Assembly (NCBI GenBank): GCA_019636235.1
Contig: JAHBXW010000029.1
Span: forward strand, 1 to 43,413
Origin: Planctomyces sp.
Lineage (GTDB): Bacteria; Planctomycetota; Planctomycetia; Planctomycetales; Planctomycetaceae
DNA: 43,413 nt
Direction: 5' to 3'
Shown: positions 17,242 to 25,418 of the stretch, piece by piece
Layout of the letters: every line of letters starts with the position of its first letter
Position numbering within the stretch: the stretch's first letter is position 1
Made by a program: the position numbers and the translations under genes
The notes under the pieces: generated by a model
What the model saw: only the letters and a program-made list of their open reading frames with translations
Databases searched by the model: none
Told to the model about the DNA's origin: nothing

Positions 17242-18270
17242 TCAGAACTCGCCGAGGATTTCCCCGCCATCCCGCGTCCCGAGCGCCCGCCAGACGCGCA
17301 TGTCGATGCTGTCGTTGATCGTCCGCACGGAGCCGTCGACCAGCGTGGCGTGGATCATTCCGATGTGGTAGCTGCGGGAGGTGATGATCGCGCAGGTCGG
17401 CGCCGTCGCGCTCGTCGCCTCCTGCTGGGAGGTGAAGTCGACGCTGTCCATCAGGCCGCATTGATCGACGTCGTAGCCCAGCGGGACGACGGCGTTGGGC
17501 GGCGCGGCGGTGGTGAAACCCTCGTGGTGCACGCGTCCGTCGGGCCATTCCGTATGTCCGTTGGGCCGGCACCAGGCGATGCCCGAGGGAATCTTGGCGA
17601 TGACCTCGGCCAGCGTCGCCCCGGGCGCGGCCGTTCCGCCGTTCGGCGTCGCGTTGCGGCCGTACCGCTGACGGGCGCGGACCTCGGAAACCAGCAGCGT
17701 ATTGCTGGCGCCGTCGATGAAGTCGCGAAAGCGGATTTTCGAGTTCGGGCCGAACGCGCCGTCGCCGATGCGGCCGGTCGCCGGGTCATACACCAGCCAC
17801 GTCCCGAAGTTGAAGGCGTACGTCGTCGGGTACAGCGGAGAGGCGAGCTTCGGGCTGACGTCGCGGGCGATGTCCGAACCCGGATCGCTGGGGCACGAGT
17901 ACACGGGGATCTTCAGCCCGGCGATGACGGCCTGATCGTCCCAGGCGATCGACAGGTCGACGACGTTGAACACGTTCGCCTGATCGAGAAACGGCAGGAT
18001 CCGCCCGTGGACCGACCACGAGGCGTTCTGATTGATGAGTCCCACCGCGCCGATCGTCGCGCTCGGCGGGAACACGGAGTTGGACGACTCGTAATTGTGG
18101 ATCGCCAGCCCGATCTGCTTGAGATGGTTCTTGCACTGCGTGCGCCGCGCGGCTTCCCGCGCCTGCTGAACGGCGGGCAGCAGGAGCGCGATCAGAATCG
18201 CAATGATGGCGATGACGACGAGCAGTTCGATCAATGTGAATCCGCGACAACGACGACGATCCAGGGGCAA
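17242..18270 (-). CDS. DUF1559 domain-containing protein, second copy
   Basis: The 342-residue protein has the prepilin-like N-terminus [20 protein letters not shown] at about residues 10-29, followed by [17 protein letters not shown]. The C-terminus has [20 protein letters not shown] chose TTG 18270 as start because AAGGA lies 7 bases upstream and because it leaves the usual short basic leader (PLDRRRCR). A longer in-frame start at 18489 would overlap the divergent kinase gene and add a proline/arginine-rich stretch with no family match. It is about as long as the paralogue at 5098-6165 and is expected to be exported and processed like a pseudopilin. It separates the nitrate operon from the two-component genes. 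Confidence 0.88.
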   Translation of the reverse strand: MPLDRRRCRGFTLIELLVVIAIIAILIALLLPAVQQAREAARRTQCKNHLKQIGLAIHNYESSNSVFPPSATIGAVGLINQNASWSVHGRILPFLDQANVFNVVDLSIAWDDQAVIAGLKIPVYSCPSDPGSDIARDVSPKLASPLYPTTYAFNFGTWLVYDPATGRIGDGAFGPNSKIRFRDFIDGASNTLLVSEVRARQRYGRNATPNGGTAAPGATLAEVIAKIPSGIAWCRPNGHTEWPDGRVHHEGFTTAAPPNAVVPLGYDVDQCGLMDSVDFTSQQEATSATAPTCAIITSRSYHIGMIHATLVDGSVRTINDSIDMRVWRALGTRDGGEILGEF

Positions 18271-18469
18271 CGGGCGGTCCTTGTTGGGGGTCAGGCGGCG
18301 GCGTACGATTTGCTGTTGGCGGCCATCAGGCAACTCGCGTTCCAACGCGGCGCACCCACGTTTTCCTGAGCCGTTCCACGGTTTCTCCGCCTCACGAGAT
18401 CCGCGCGTGACGATCGCTTCGACATCGACGGCGAACATTTCGCCGCACCCCCCCCGCGGGGGCCTCTGA

Positions 18470-19906
18470 ATGCGCTGGCCGATCCGCAATCAGATCCTGC
18501 TGCCGCTGGTCGCGATCCAGCTCGGCCTGTGGCTGGCCGTGTCGAGCATCGCCGCCTGGTGGGCGCTGCACCGCGTCGAGCAGGAGGTCGAGGCGCGTCT
18601 CGAAGAGCTGACTCGCACCGTCAGCGAGGGCACGTTCCCGCTGACCCGCGCGGTGCTCCAGCAGATGCGCGGGCTGTCGGGCGCGGAGTTCCTGCTGCGA
18701 GATGCCGAGGGGCGCGTCCTGGCGTCGACGCTGGAGGACACGGCGCAGGCCGCGGCGCTTTCCAACCAGGCCGTCCCGCAGCGCTTCCCGCCGCGGACGA
18801 CGGACGTGCTCCACGTCGCCGGGCAGGAATACCTCGTCCGATCGGCGACAACGCGGTTTCATGACGCCCCCGCCAACGTTCTCATATTGTACCCCGACTC
18901 GCTGATTGAACTGGCCTACCGGGACGCGATGACCGGCCCCCTCGCGCTCGGCGCCATCACGCTGCTGCTGACGACGCTGTCCGTCGTGGCCGTCGCCTAC
19001 CAGATCGGCCGCCGCATCCAGCGGATCGAACAGAACGTGGCGCGCGTCGCCAGCGGCGATTTCGAGCCGATCCCCATCTCCGACCGGCACGACGAGCTCC
19101 GCAGCCTGTCGATGTCGGTGAACCGGATGGGCGAGGATCTCGAACGCATGGCCTCGCAGATCCGCGAAACCGAGCGGGCCCGGCTGATCAAGCAGCTCGC
19201 GGGCGGCATCGCCCACCAGCTGCGCAACGCGCTGACCGGCGCGCGGCTGGCCGTCCAGTTGCATCAGCGGCGCTGCGGCCGGCCGGCGGATGAAAGCCTC
19301 GAGGTCGCGCTCCGTCAGCTCGCGCTCACCGAAGAACAGGTCCGCGGCCTGGTGGCCCTGATTCGCGACGAGCAGCGGCCGCGGCTGCCGGGAGGCATCG
19401 ACGCGATCGCGCGGGAAGTCGTGACGCTGATCCGGCCCATGTGCGAACACCGGCAGATCCGCCTGTCGCTGGAAGGCGCGACGGGCGACGCGGAGATCAG
19501 CGATTCCGATCAGTTCCGGGCGGCGCTGCTGAACCTGTGCACGAATGCCGTCGAGGCGACCGGCGCCGGCGGAGTCGTCGAGGTCGAACTTCGGCGGGAG
19601 CAGGACCGGGCCGTGATCCAGGTCCGGGACGACGGGCCGGGCATCCGCGGCGACTCCCCCGAAGAGCTGTTCGAGCCCTTCTGCACCCGCAAGCCGGACG
19701 GCATGGGACTGGGCCTGGCGCTTGTTCGGCAGGCCGCGGAAGACCACGGCGGCGAAGTTCGATACTCTCGCGAGAGTCAGCGGACCATCTTCGAGTTCGT
19801 TTGCCGCCTGCGCCTGCCGGATGAAATCCCGGCCCGATCCGCGGACGCCGCCGCGGCGGACGACGCCCGCCCCGCACGCCTGGCCCTGTCCAGGACCCTG
19901 CCATGA
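18470..19906 (+). CDS. Sensor histidine kinase, NtrB/ZraS-like class
   Basis: The 478-residue membrane protein has transmembrane segments at about residues 8-32 and 153-177 flanking an extracytoplasmic sensor domain of about 120 residues. A HAMP-like linker (about 178-225) follows. The phosphoacceptor box is [18 protein letters not shown] with H249. The ATPase domain has an N-box in [14 protein letters not shown]1 box VRDDGPGI and G2 box [18 protein letters not shown]. The kinase should phosphorylate the regulator encoded next, whose ATG overlaps its stop codon (ATGA). The sensed signal is unknown. It is divergent from the DUF1559 gene at 17242-18270, whose start is 200 bases away. Confidence 0.93.
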   Translation: MRWPIRNQILLPLVAIQLGLWLAVSSIAAWWALHRVEQEVEARLEELTRTVSEGTFPLTRAVLQQMRGLSGAEFLLRDAEGRVLASTLEDTAQAAALSNQAVPQRFPPRTTDVLHVAGQEYLVRSATTRFHDAPANVLILYPDSLIELAYRDAMTGPLALGAITLLLTTLSVVAVAYQIGRRIQRIEQNVARVASGDFEPIPISDRHDELRSLSMSVNRMGEDLERMASQIRETERARLIKQLAGGIAHQLRNALTGARLAVQLHQRRCGRPADESLEVALRQLALTEEQVRGLVALIRDEQRPRLPGGIDAIAREVVTLIRPMCEHRQIRLSLEGATGDAEISDSDQFRAALLNLCTNAVEATGAGGVVEVELRREQDRAVIQVRDDGPGIRGDSPEELFEPFCTRKPDGMGLGLALVRQAAEDHGGEVRYSRESQRTIFEFVCRLRLPDEIPARSADAAAADDARPARLALSRTLP

Positions 19907-21330
19907 GTCGCGTCCTGGTGATTGATGACGAGCCGTCGATCTGCTGGTCGTTCGACCAGGCGCTGTCCGATTCGGGGCACGAGGTGTGCATCGCCTCGAC
20001 GGCCGAAGCCGCGTTCGCCGAGATCGACCGCTTCCAGCCGGAAGTCGTGCTGCTCGATTTTCGTTTGCCGGGAATGGACGGCCTGACGGCCCTGCGCCGG
20101 CTGCAGTCCACGGAAGCGAAGCCCCCCGTGATCCTGATGACGGCCTTCGGCAGCCTCGACCTGGCGGTCAGCGCGCTGGGCGACGGCGCGTTCGACTACC
20201 TCCCCAAGCCGTTTGATCTCGATGACGCCGTGAACGTCGTCGCGCGGGCGCTGGCCAGCCGCGGTCCGGCGCCCGCGCCCCCCGTTCCGCCCGCGCAGGA
20301 TCGCCACGAACTCGTCGGCGTCTCCCGCGGCATGCAGGAAGTGTTCCGGCAGATCGCCCTCGTCGCGCAGCAGAACGTCCCCGTGTTGATCACCGGGGAA
20401 AGCGGCGTCGGCAAAGAACTCGTCGCGCGGGCCATCCATAAGCACAGCGGTCGGGATCCCTCCCGGTTCGTGCCCGTCTGCGTGCCGGTGCTCAGCGAAT
20501 CGGTCATGGAAAGCGAGCTGTTCGGTCACGTGAAGGGGGCCTTCACGGGCGCCGACCGCGACCGCCCGGGGCTCCTTGAACAGGCCCACGAAGGCACCGC
20601 GTTCTTCGATGAAATCGGCGATGTGCCGCTCGCCCAGCAGGTCAAGCTGCTGCGCGTGCTCGAGGACCAGCAGGTGACTCCGGTGGGGGGCAACGCGTCC
20701 CGGCCCTCGTCGTTCCGGCTGGTGGCGGCGACGCATCAGCCGCTCGATCGGCTGGTCGCCGCGGGACGGTTCCGCGAGGACCTGTATTACCGGCTGAGCG
20801 TGTTTCAGATCCATATTCCGGCGCTGCGGGATCGGCCGGACGACATCCCGGCGCTGGCGAGCCGGTTCCTGTCCCAGATTGCCGGCGACCGGTCGCTGAC
20901 GTTCAGCGACGACACGCTGGCGGCGCTGCGGCAACGGCACTGGCGGGGCAACGTCCGCGAACTGCGGAGCGCCGTCCAGCACGCGGCGGTCGTCTGCCGG
21001 GGCCGTCAGATCACCACGGAATGCCTGCCCGCTCCGTCCGCGGGAATCTCGACCAGCGAGGCCACCGAGACAGCCCGGATTCACGACCTGCTCCGGGACT
21101 GGGCGCGGCGGCGGCTCGTCCAGGCGCGCGACGGCCAGTTGCAGATTCCGCTGTTCGACCAGTTTCTGGACGCTTACGAGCCGCCGATTCTGGAAGCGGC
21201 GCTGGACGCGTCGCAGGGGAATCGCCGGACGGCCGCCGAACTGTTGGGCCTGCACCGCGAAACGCTGCGCAAGCGGCTTCGCAAATACGGGATCGGCGGC
21301 GAGGAGACGCCGGACCGCGACGCGGAGTGA
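19903..21330 (+). CDS. NtrC-family sigma-54-dependent response regulator
   Basis: The 475-residue protein has three domains. The receiver (1-120) has phospho-acceptor D52 in LLDFRLPGMDG and acidic residues in VIDDEPS. The AAA+ domain (about 140-370) has Walker A GESGVGKE (165-172), the sigma-54 contact loop GAFTGA (212-217) and Walker B GTAFFDEIGD. A Fis-type helix-turn-helix lies at the C-terminus (about 440-466, RRTAAELLGLHRETLRKRLR). GAFTGA means it activates sigma-54 promoters. One oddity is that the usual NCAAL-like stretch before the ESELFGH motif is replaced by VCVPVLSESVM. Its targets are unknown; the sigma-54-like element before narK is the only candidate I found in the window. Confidence 0.95.
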   Translation: MSRVLVIDDEPSICWSFDQALSDSGHEVCIASTAEAAFAEIDRFQPEVVLLDFRLPGMDGLTALRRLQSTEAKPPVILMTAFGSLDLAVSALGDGAFDYLPKPFDLDDAVNVVARALASRGPAPAPPVPPAQDRHELVGVSRGMQEVFRQIALVAQQNVPVLITGESGVGKELVARAIHKHSGRDPSRFVPVCVPVLSESVMESELFGHVKGAFTGADRDRPGLLEQAHEGTAFFDEIGDVPLAQQVKLLRVLEDQQVTPVGGNASRPSSFRLVAATHQPLDRLVAAGRFREDLYYRLSVFQIHIPALRDRPDDIPALASRFLSQIAGDRSLTFSDDTLAALRQRHWRGNVRELRSAVQHAAVVCRGRQITTECLPAPSAGISTSEATETARIHDLLRDWARRRLVQARDGQLQIPLFDQFLDAYEPPILEAALDASQGNRRTAAELLGLHRETLRKRLRKYGIGGEETPDRDAE

Positions 21331-21645
21331 GAGACCGCATGTGTCGAGCCATCGCGGGCTTACACCGTCTGCGCGCAGCCCACTGCGCAATACGGGCAGA
21401 TGTTCGTGCTGATGCGGTCCGCAGTTTCCGTCCGGGGACGCAGGTCTTCTGCCCCGAGGGGCGCGGGGAGTCGAAGCGGGGCGTGCGCTCAGGTGAATTC
21501 AGGTTCGCGGGGTGCAGTTCCGATGCCCTGTCTGGTCAAAAGCGATTCGCGAGGGATCGCTGAAATTGCAGCTTCGCAACACGCCTTCGCCTGACTGCTC
21601 GTCCAACGGCCTGGCGGAAGAGCGAGCGGCCGCGGCATTCGCCCA

Positions 21646-21852
21646 TCATGAGGCGGATCGACTGGCGACATGTCGCCTCCCGTCCAACACAGCGTCGACA
21701 CGCCGCTGAATCTCCGCCGCTGAAGCCGCCGTGATCAGTGCTCCGTTGAGCCGCAGCGTGAAGATCTCCGATACGGGAACCCGATCGGTTCGCAGCACGG
21801 CGTGCCTCAGAATTCGATGACCTCGGTACACCAGCCAGTTGCGCTGTTCCAT
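21646..21852 (-). CDS. Possible small protein of unknown function
   Basis: This would encode 68 residues with alternating hydrophobic pattern (RILRHAVLRTDRVPVSEIFTL is the style) ending in a helix AAEIQRRVDAVLDG. ATG 21852 begins at MEQRNWLVYRGHRIL; a longer in-frame start at 21969 adds an arginine-rich segment and is less likely. The composition is reasonable for a real protein, but I recognise no family and see no strong ribosome-binding site. It is isolated and read opposite to both neighbours. Confidence 0.4.
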   Translation of the reverse strand: MEQRNWLVYRGHRILRHAVLRTDRVPVSEIFTLRLNGALITAASAAEIQRRVDAVLDGRRHVASRSAS

Positions 21853-21979
21853 TTCTGCCTGCTCGCTTTCCCGTCCCTCCCGATTTGTCGGCCGGCCCTC
21901 GACCGGCAGTCGAAGGGACGCAATCCGTGGTCCGAGGGGGGACTTTCCGCGAGTCTGCTGTTTTCTCACGGGCGGCGGC

Positions 21980-22009
21980 TTGACGCCGGGCGGGTCATTG
22001 TATTACTGT
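21980..22009 (+). promoter_or_regulatory. Candidate promoter of the GntR-ABC operon
   Basis: TTGACG (21980-21985) and TACTGT (22004-22009) are spaced by 18 bases, with an alternative -10 TATTAC at 22001. The start would be near 22016, about 40 bases before the GntR ATG. Confidence 0.4.
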
Positions 22010-22016
22010 ACCAGTA
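22004..22016. promoter_or_regulatory. Inverted repeat overlapping the -10, putative GntR auto-operator
   Basis: TACTG-TAC-CAGTA is a perfect 5-bp inverted repeat with a 3-base centre. It overlaps the candidate -10 box, where a bound repressor would block RNA polymerase. YtrA-type GntR regulators commonly repress their own ABC operon from such sites. Confidence 0.4.
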
Positions 22017-22055
22017 CAAGGTTCCAGAAGGGCCCGCGACATCCCGCAGGCGAAC

Positions 22056-22463
22056 ATGCAGCTGCACATCTCCGCAAACGACGGCGTCCCGATCTATCTG
22101 CAGATCGTCAACCAGGTGAAGTACCTGGTGGCGTCGCGGCGGCTCGCGGCGGGCGACGAGCTGCCCGCCATCCGCGTGCTGGCGGAACGCCTGGTCGTCA
22201 ATCCGAACACCGTTGCCAGGGCCTATCGCGAGCTGGAGGCGGAGGGGGTCGTCGAGAAGCGCCGCACCGCCGGGACCTATGTGGCCGACCATGGCTCCCC
22301 CCTGGCCCGCCGGGAACGTCTGAAAATCCTTACCGCCCGGGTCGATGCGCTGCTCGTCGAAGCCCGGCAGATGAACGTCCCGTTCGAAGAGTTGCTCAAA
22401 CTCGTGCATCAGCGCGAAGGCGCGATGCGGTCCGCCGTTCCACGGGAGGCGCCCCATGACTGA
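22056..22463 (+). CDS. GntR family transcriptional regulator, YtrA subfamily
   Basis: The 135-residue protein has an N-terminal winged helix (about 1-75). It includes VPIYLQIVNQVKYLVAS, GDELPAIRVLAERLVVNPNTV (recognition helix region) and the wing EKRRTAGTYVA. Only a short helical C-terminal part follows (about 80-125), which defines the YtrA subfamily: these lack a large effector domain and usually control an adjacent ABC transporter. That fits here, because the next gene is an ABC ATPase whose ATG overlaps the regulator's last codons by 8 bases. Promoter and palindromic operator candidates are immediately upstream. The inducing signal is unknown. Confidence 0.92.
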   Translation: MQLHISANDGVPIYLQIVNQVKYLVASRRLAAGDELPAIRVLAERLVVNPNTVARAYRELEAEGVVEKRRTAGTYVADHGSPLARRERLKILTARVDALLVEARQMNVPFEELLKLVHQREGAMRSAVPREAPHD

Positions 22464-23358
22464 ATCCTTTCCTACGCCTGCGCCGCCGATCGTCGAAGTG
22501 CAGCGGCTCAGCCGGCATTTCGACACGAAGGCCGCGCTGGACGATGTCACGCTCGCCATCCCCCGCGGCGGAGTCTTCGGGTTGATCGGCGGGAACGGCG
22601 CCGGCAAGACGACGCTGATCAAGCACCTGCTGGGACTGCTTCGCGCCCAGAGCGGGTCGGTGCGCGTGTTGGGACTCGATCCGGTGGCGAATCCGGTGGG
22701 CGTGCTGGGCCGCATCGGGTATCTCTCGGAGGACCGCGACCTGCCCGACTGGATGCGCGTCGGCGAGCTGATGAATTACACGAGCGCCTTCTTCCCGAAC
22801 TGGGACGACCGCTTCGCCGCGGAACTGCGCGAGGCGTTCGACCTCGACGGACGCGCCAAAGTCAAAGGCCTGTCGCGCGGCCAGCGGGCCCGCATGGGAC
22901 TGCTGCTGGCCCTGGCTCATCGTCCGGAACTGCTGGTCCTCGATGAGCCCTCATCGGGGCTGGACCCCGTGGTCCGGCGGGACATTCTGGGAGCCATCAT
23001 CCGCACCATCGCCGACGAGGGCCGCACGGTCCTGTTCTCATCGCACCTGCTCGACGAAGTGGAGCGGGTGGCCGATCGCGTGGCCATCATCCACCAGGGG
23101 CGGATCGTGCTCACGGCGTCGATGGATGAGATCAAGGAGTCTCATCGCCGGATGACGCTGCGGTTCGAGCAACCCCTCGAGGAAGCCCCGCCGATGGTCG
23201 GCACGTTGTCCCGGGAAGGCCGGGGCGTGGAGTGGACGTACGTGTGTTCGGGACCGGAAGACCAGCTCCGCCTGGCGGCCTCCGCCATCGGCGCCACCGT
23301 CGTGGAAGAAGCCCCGCTGACGCTGGATGAGATCTTTGTGTCCCGAGTGCGGACCTGA
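22456..23358 (+). CDS. ABC transporter ATP-binding protein
   Basis: The 300-residue ATPase has Walker A GGNGAGKTT (45-53), a Q-loop-equivalent segment in GYLSEDRDLPDWMRVGEL, the signature LSRGQRARM (139-147), Walker B LLVLDEPSSGLD with D163 and E164, and an H-loop in SSHLLDEVERVADRVAI. The C-terminal 80 residues are an accessory domain as in YtrB/CcmA-like exporters. The signature has R in place of the canonical G-G pair (LSRGQ rather than LSGGQ). It should energise the membrane protein encoded 20 bases downstream. The substrate is unknown; YtrA-controlled exporters often respond to cell-envelope-active compounds. Confidence 0.94.
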   Translation: MTESFPTPAPPIVEVQRLSRHFDTKAALDDVTLAIPRGGVFGLIGGNGAGKTTLIKHLLGLLRAQSGSVRVLGLDPVANPVGVLGRIGYLSEDRDLPDWMRVGELMNYTSAFFPNWDDRFAAELREAFDLDGRAKVKGLSRGQRARMGLLLALAHRPELLVLDEPSSGLDPVVRRDILGAIIRTIADEGRTVLFSSHLLDEVERVADRVAIIHQGRIVLTASMDEIKESHRRMTLRFEQPLEEAPPMVGTLSREGRGVEWTYVCSGPEDQLRLAASAIGATVVEEAPLTLDEIFVSRVRT

Positions 23359-23378
23359 CGAACTGACAGGAGCGTCCC

Positions 23379-24947
23379 ATGCGTTCGATTCCCTGGGTCA
23401 TGAGTTGGGCCATGCTGCGACGCAGCCCATGGGGGCTGGTCGGCGCCCTGCTGGGGGCGAACCTGCTGCCCGTGTTCCTGCTGTCGGCGCTGCGCTCTGC
23501 AGGGGGCGTCGACCCGAACGACCCCGCGATGATCATCATTCATGTGGTGCTCTCGCAGATCACCGCATTCGTCCTCGCGGCCGCGCTGTTCGGATCGCAG
23601 GGGCCGGTGAGCGGGCTGTTCTGTTTTCCCGCGTCGACAGCGACGATCGTCACCTGGAGGCTGCTGCCGGCGATGGCGTTGGCGGCGGCCGCCGTCGGGG
23701 GGAGCACGCTGGCGATCAATGCATTGTATGGCATGGACTGGCCCGTGCTGGGACCGGCTCTGACCGTGGCAGCGGCGCTGGCCCTGGTGCAGGCGGCATT
23801 CTGGCTGACGTACGAGACGTGGTGGATGTTTGTCGGGGTGGGGGCGGCGGGGGCGTTGATCGGGACATGGCACAAGGCGCAATACGGACCACTCTCCGCG
23901 ATGCCGACCCACTATTGGCGGACCGTCACGGCGGCGGATGTCGCGCAGTTGCTGGGATTCGCAGCCCTCGCCTGGGCGGGAGCGGTGATCGGAGTCGGAC
24001 GCTTGCGGCGCGGCGACCGGATTCCGTCGCTGGGATTGGCCGCATGGTTTCTGGGCGTGGCGGATCGCGGCCCGCTCGCATCGCGTCGCTTCCGTTCGGG
24101 CGAGGCCGCGCACGACTGGTGCGAATGGCGGAGGAAGGGCTGGGTGATGCCGGCGATCGTCCTGTTGTATATGACGTTCGGCGTTTTCGGCTGGCTGCTT
24201 GGCGACCGCGACTCTCGGGAACTCGTCAACGGCTTGATCGCGGGCGGAGGCGCGCTGACGTTGTTGGGACTGCTGGGGGGGCTCGTGTTCGGCGTCTCCG
24301 GGGCCAATGGATTCCCCATCGGACAGTTTCTGGCGACGCGGCCGATCACGTCAGGCCGCATGGCCTGGTCGGTCCTGCGGGCCCTGGCTCGCAGCGTGCT
24401 GACCGCCTGGCTGATCTGGCTGGTGGCGTTGCTGATCGCGCTGGCGGCGCTGTGGACCGACGGGTTCGATCTGCGACAGGTGCAGCCGTCGCTCGCCTGG
24501 TGGCACTTCCCCCTGACGCTCATCGGCCCCTGGATCGTCTCCGCGCCGATCGCCTCGCTGTGTCTGGCGGGCAGCGAAAAGCGGTTCTCGCAGACGATCT
24601 GCGCTGTGACGGGCGTCCTGATCGCGGGATTGGCCTACGGAACGTTCGCGTTGTCCGACGAGGCGCGGCAGGTCTTCCAGCAACTCTCGGCCGCGCTCGT
24701 AGGAGTCGCCTGCCTGGGGGGAACGGCTGCCGTGACAGTCCTCGCGCGACGTCGGAAGCTCGTCGATACGCCAGTGCTCATCGCCGCCGCCTGTACGTGG
24801 CTGCTGTTGACTGGCGGCGTGCTGCTGGCGACGGCGGACCTGGGGGCGGCGTGGCCGATGACCATTCTGGGGAGCGGGTTGGCGGCGCTGGCCGTGGCCC
24901 CGGCTGCGGCGGCGCCGCTCGCGCTGTCCCTGAATCGGACGCGTTGA
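23379..24947 (+). CDS. Integral membrane protein, probable ABC permease partner
   Basis: The 522-residue protein is strongly hydrophobic, with roughly eleven to twelve membrane segments in two halves. The halves are separated by a charged cytoplasmic loop at about residues 220-260 that includes RRKGWVMPAIVLL. No catalytic motif is visible. It follows the ABC ATPase gene by 20 bases with a good ribosome-binding site (ACAGGAG) and lies in the same operon as the GntR regulator. It is therefore most likely the transmembrane subunit of the exporter. The sequence is too divergent for me to assign to a named permease family. Confidence 0.8.
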   Translation: MRSIPWVMSWAMLRRSPWGLVGALLGANLLPVFLLSALRSAGGVDPNDPAMIIIHVVLSQITAFVLAAALFGSQGPVSGLFCFPASTATIVTWRLLPAMALAAAAVGGSTLAINALYGMDWPVLGPALTVAAALALVQAAFWLTYETWWMFVGVGAAGALIGTWHKAQYGPLSAMPTHYWRTVTAADVAQLLGFAALAWAGAVIGVGRLRRGDRIPSLGLAAWFLGVADRGPLASRRFRSGEAAHDWCEWRRKGWVMPAIVLLYMTFGVFGWLLGDRDSRELVNGLIAGGGALTLLGLLGGLVFGVSGANGFPIGQFLATRPITSGRMAWSVLRALARSVLTAWLIWLVALLIALAALWTDGFDLRQVQPSLAWWHFPLTLIGPWIVSAPIASLCLAGSEKRFSQTICAVTGVLIAGLAYGTFALSDEARQVFQQLSAALVGVACLGGTAAVTVLARRRKLVDTPVLIAAACTWLLLTGGVLLATADLGAAWPMTILGSGLAALAVAPAAAAPLALSLNRTR

Positions 24948-24977
24948 TCGTCCCCGGGTTCGCCAGTGAGATCGCCA

Positions 24978-25095
24978 GCGGTCGATTCCTGCGGCCCCTC
25001 CCGTCGGCCGACTGGTATAATCCTGACGGTCGGCCTGTTCGCCGGACGAGCCCTTCAGCACCGCTGCGTTCCCCCGCGGCGAGGAAATCCCCGGT
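24978..25095 (+). repeat. 118-bp dispersed element with TATAAT, copy A
   Basis: About 92 percent identical to 28389-28504 (around ten differences, two single-base gaps). The shared core is the palindrome GTCGGCCGAC (25003-25012), TGGTATAAT (25013-25021) and GTCGGCC (25029-25035), so arms of an inverted repeat enclose a perfect -10 hexamer. In copy B the element ends at a start codon; here there is none, so this copy may be a displaced promoter. Confidence 0.85.
25013..25021 (+). promoter_or_regulatory. Extended -10 promoter element (copy A)
   Basis: TGGTATAAT is a perfect extended -10 (TG-N-TATAAT). No good -35 lies 17 bases upstream, as allowed for extended -10 promoters. It points rightward to the sulfatase gene about 400 bases away. 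Confidence 0.4.
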
Positions 25096-25141
25096 GGGCG
25101 GCGGCAGCCATTGACCCCCGGTGAACCTGTGAGGTTGATCC

Positions 25142-25192
25142 CCTCGGCCGCGTGCTGGAATTTTCGTTCGGGCCGAGGCTAGACTCTCGGCC
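25142..25192 (+). promoter_or_regulatory. Alternative hairpins in the sulfatase leader
   Basis: CCTCGGCC (25142-25149) can pair with GGCCGAGG (25171-25178), and the latter can instead pair with CTCGGCC (25186-25192). Only one of the two stems can form at a time. It may be a structured leader RNA or simply a GC-rich coincidence. Confidence 0.3.
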
Positions 25193-25418
25193 GGGCCATC
25201 TTGATGCCTCGTTCGAGGACGAAGCGGCATGGGTCGACGTCCGCTGCTGACGGTCGTTCGCCGGGCGCAAGCCGCCCTTCAGAAACCCGCAGGGCGATCC
25301 ACGTCGGCCATTCTCTCACTGATTCGCGGGGACCCAGTCCGAGCGGCGCCAATGCGGCAATCGTCGTGAACAGCGGGCATCAAGGGCGTTGACCAGTCTT
25401 TCCTGAGAGGAACCATCC

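Larger units (their letters stand above)
21331..22055. other. Intergenic region downstream of the response regulator
   Basis: The first 315 bases (21331-21645) contain no convincing gene; one weak inverted repeat AGCGAT/ATCGCT is near 21540-21560. The middle holds a possible small leftward gene (21646-21852). The right end holds the promoter and operator of the GntR regulator (21980-22016). Base composition stays high-GC except around that promoter. Confidence 0.5.
24948..25418. other. Intergenic region and probable leader of the sulfatase gene
   Basis: These 471 bases contain no convincing gene. They hold copy A of a 118-bp dispersed element with an extended -10 sequence (24978-25095), and then a set of mutually exclusive hairpins (25142-25192). 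If transcription starts at the TATAAT at 25016, the sulfatase mRNA would have a leader of nearly 400 bases. Confidence 0.5.

Noticed and set aside
18270-18489. Upstream in-frame start for the second DUF1559 gene at 18489
   Set aside because: It would overlap the divergent kinase gene and add residues unlike the family; TTG 18270 has a good ribosome-binding site and the usual short leader.
19777-21390. 537-codon minus-strand frame opposite the response regulator
   Set aside because: The plus strand encodes a textbook NtrC-family protein; the antisense frame has no domain.
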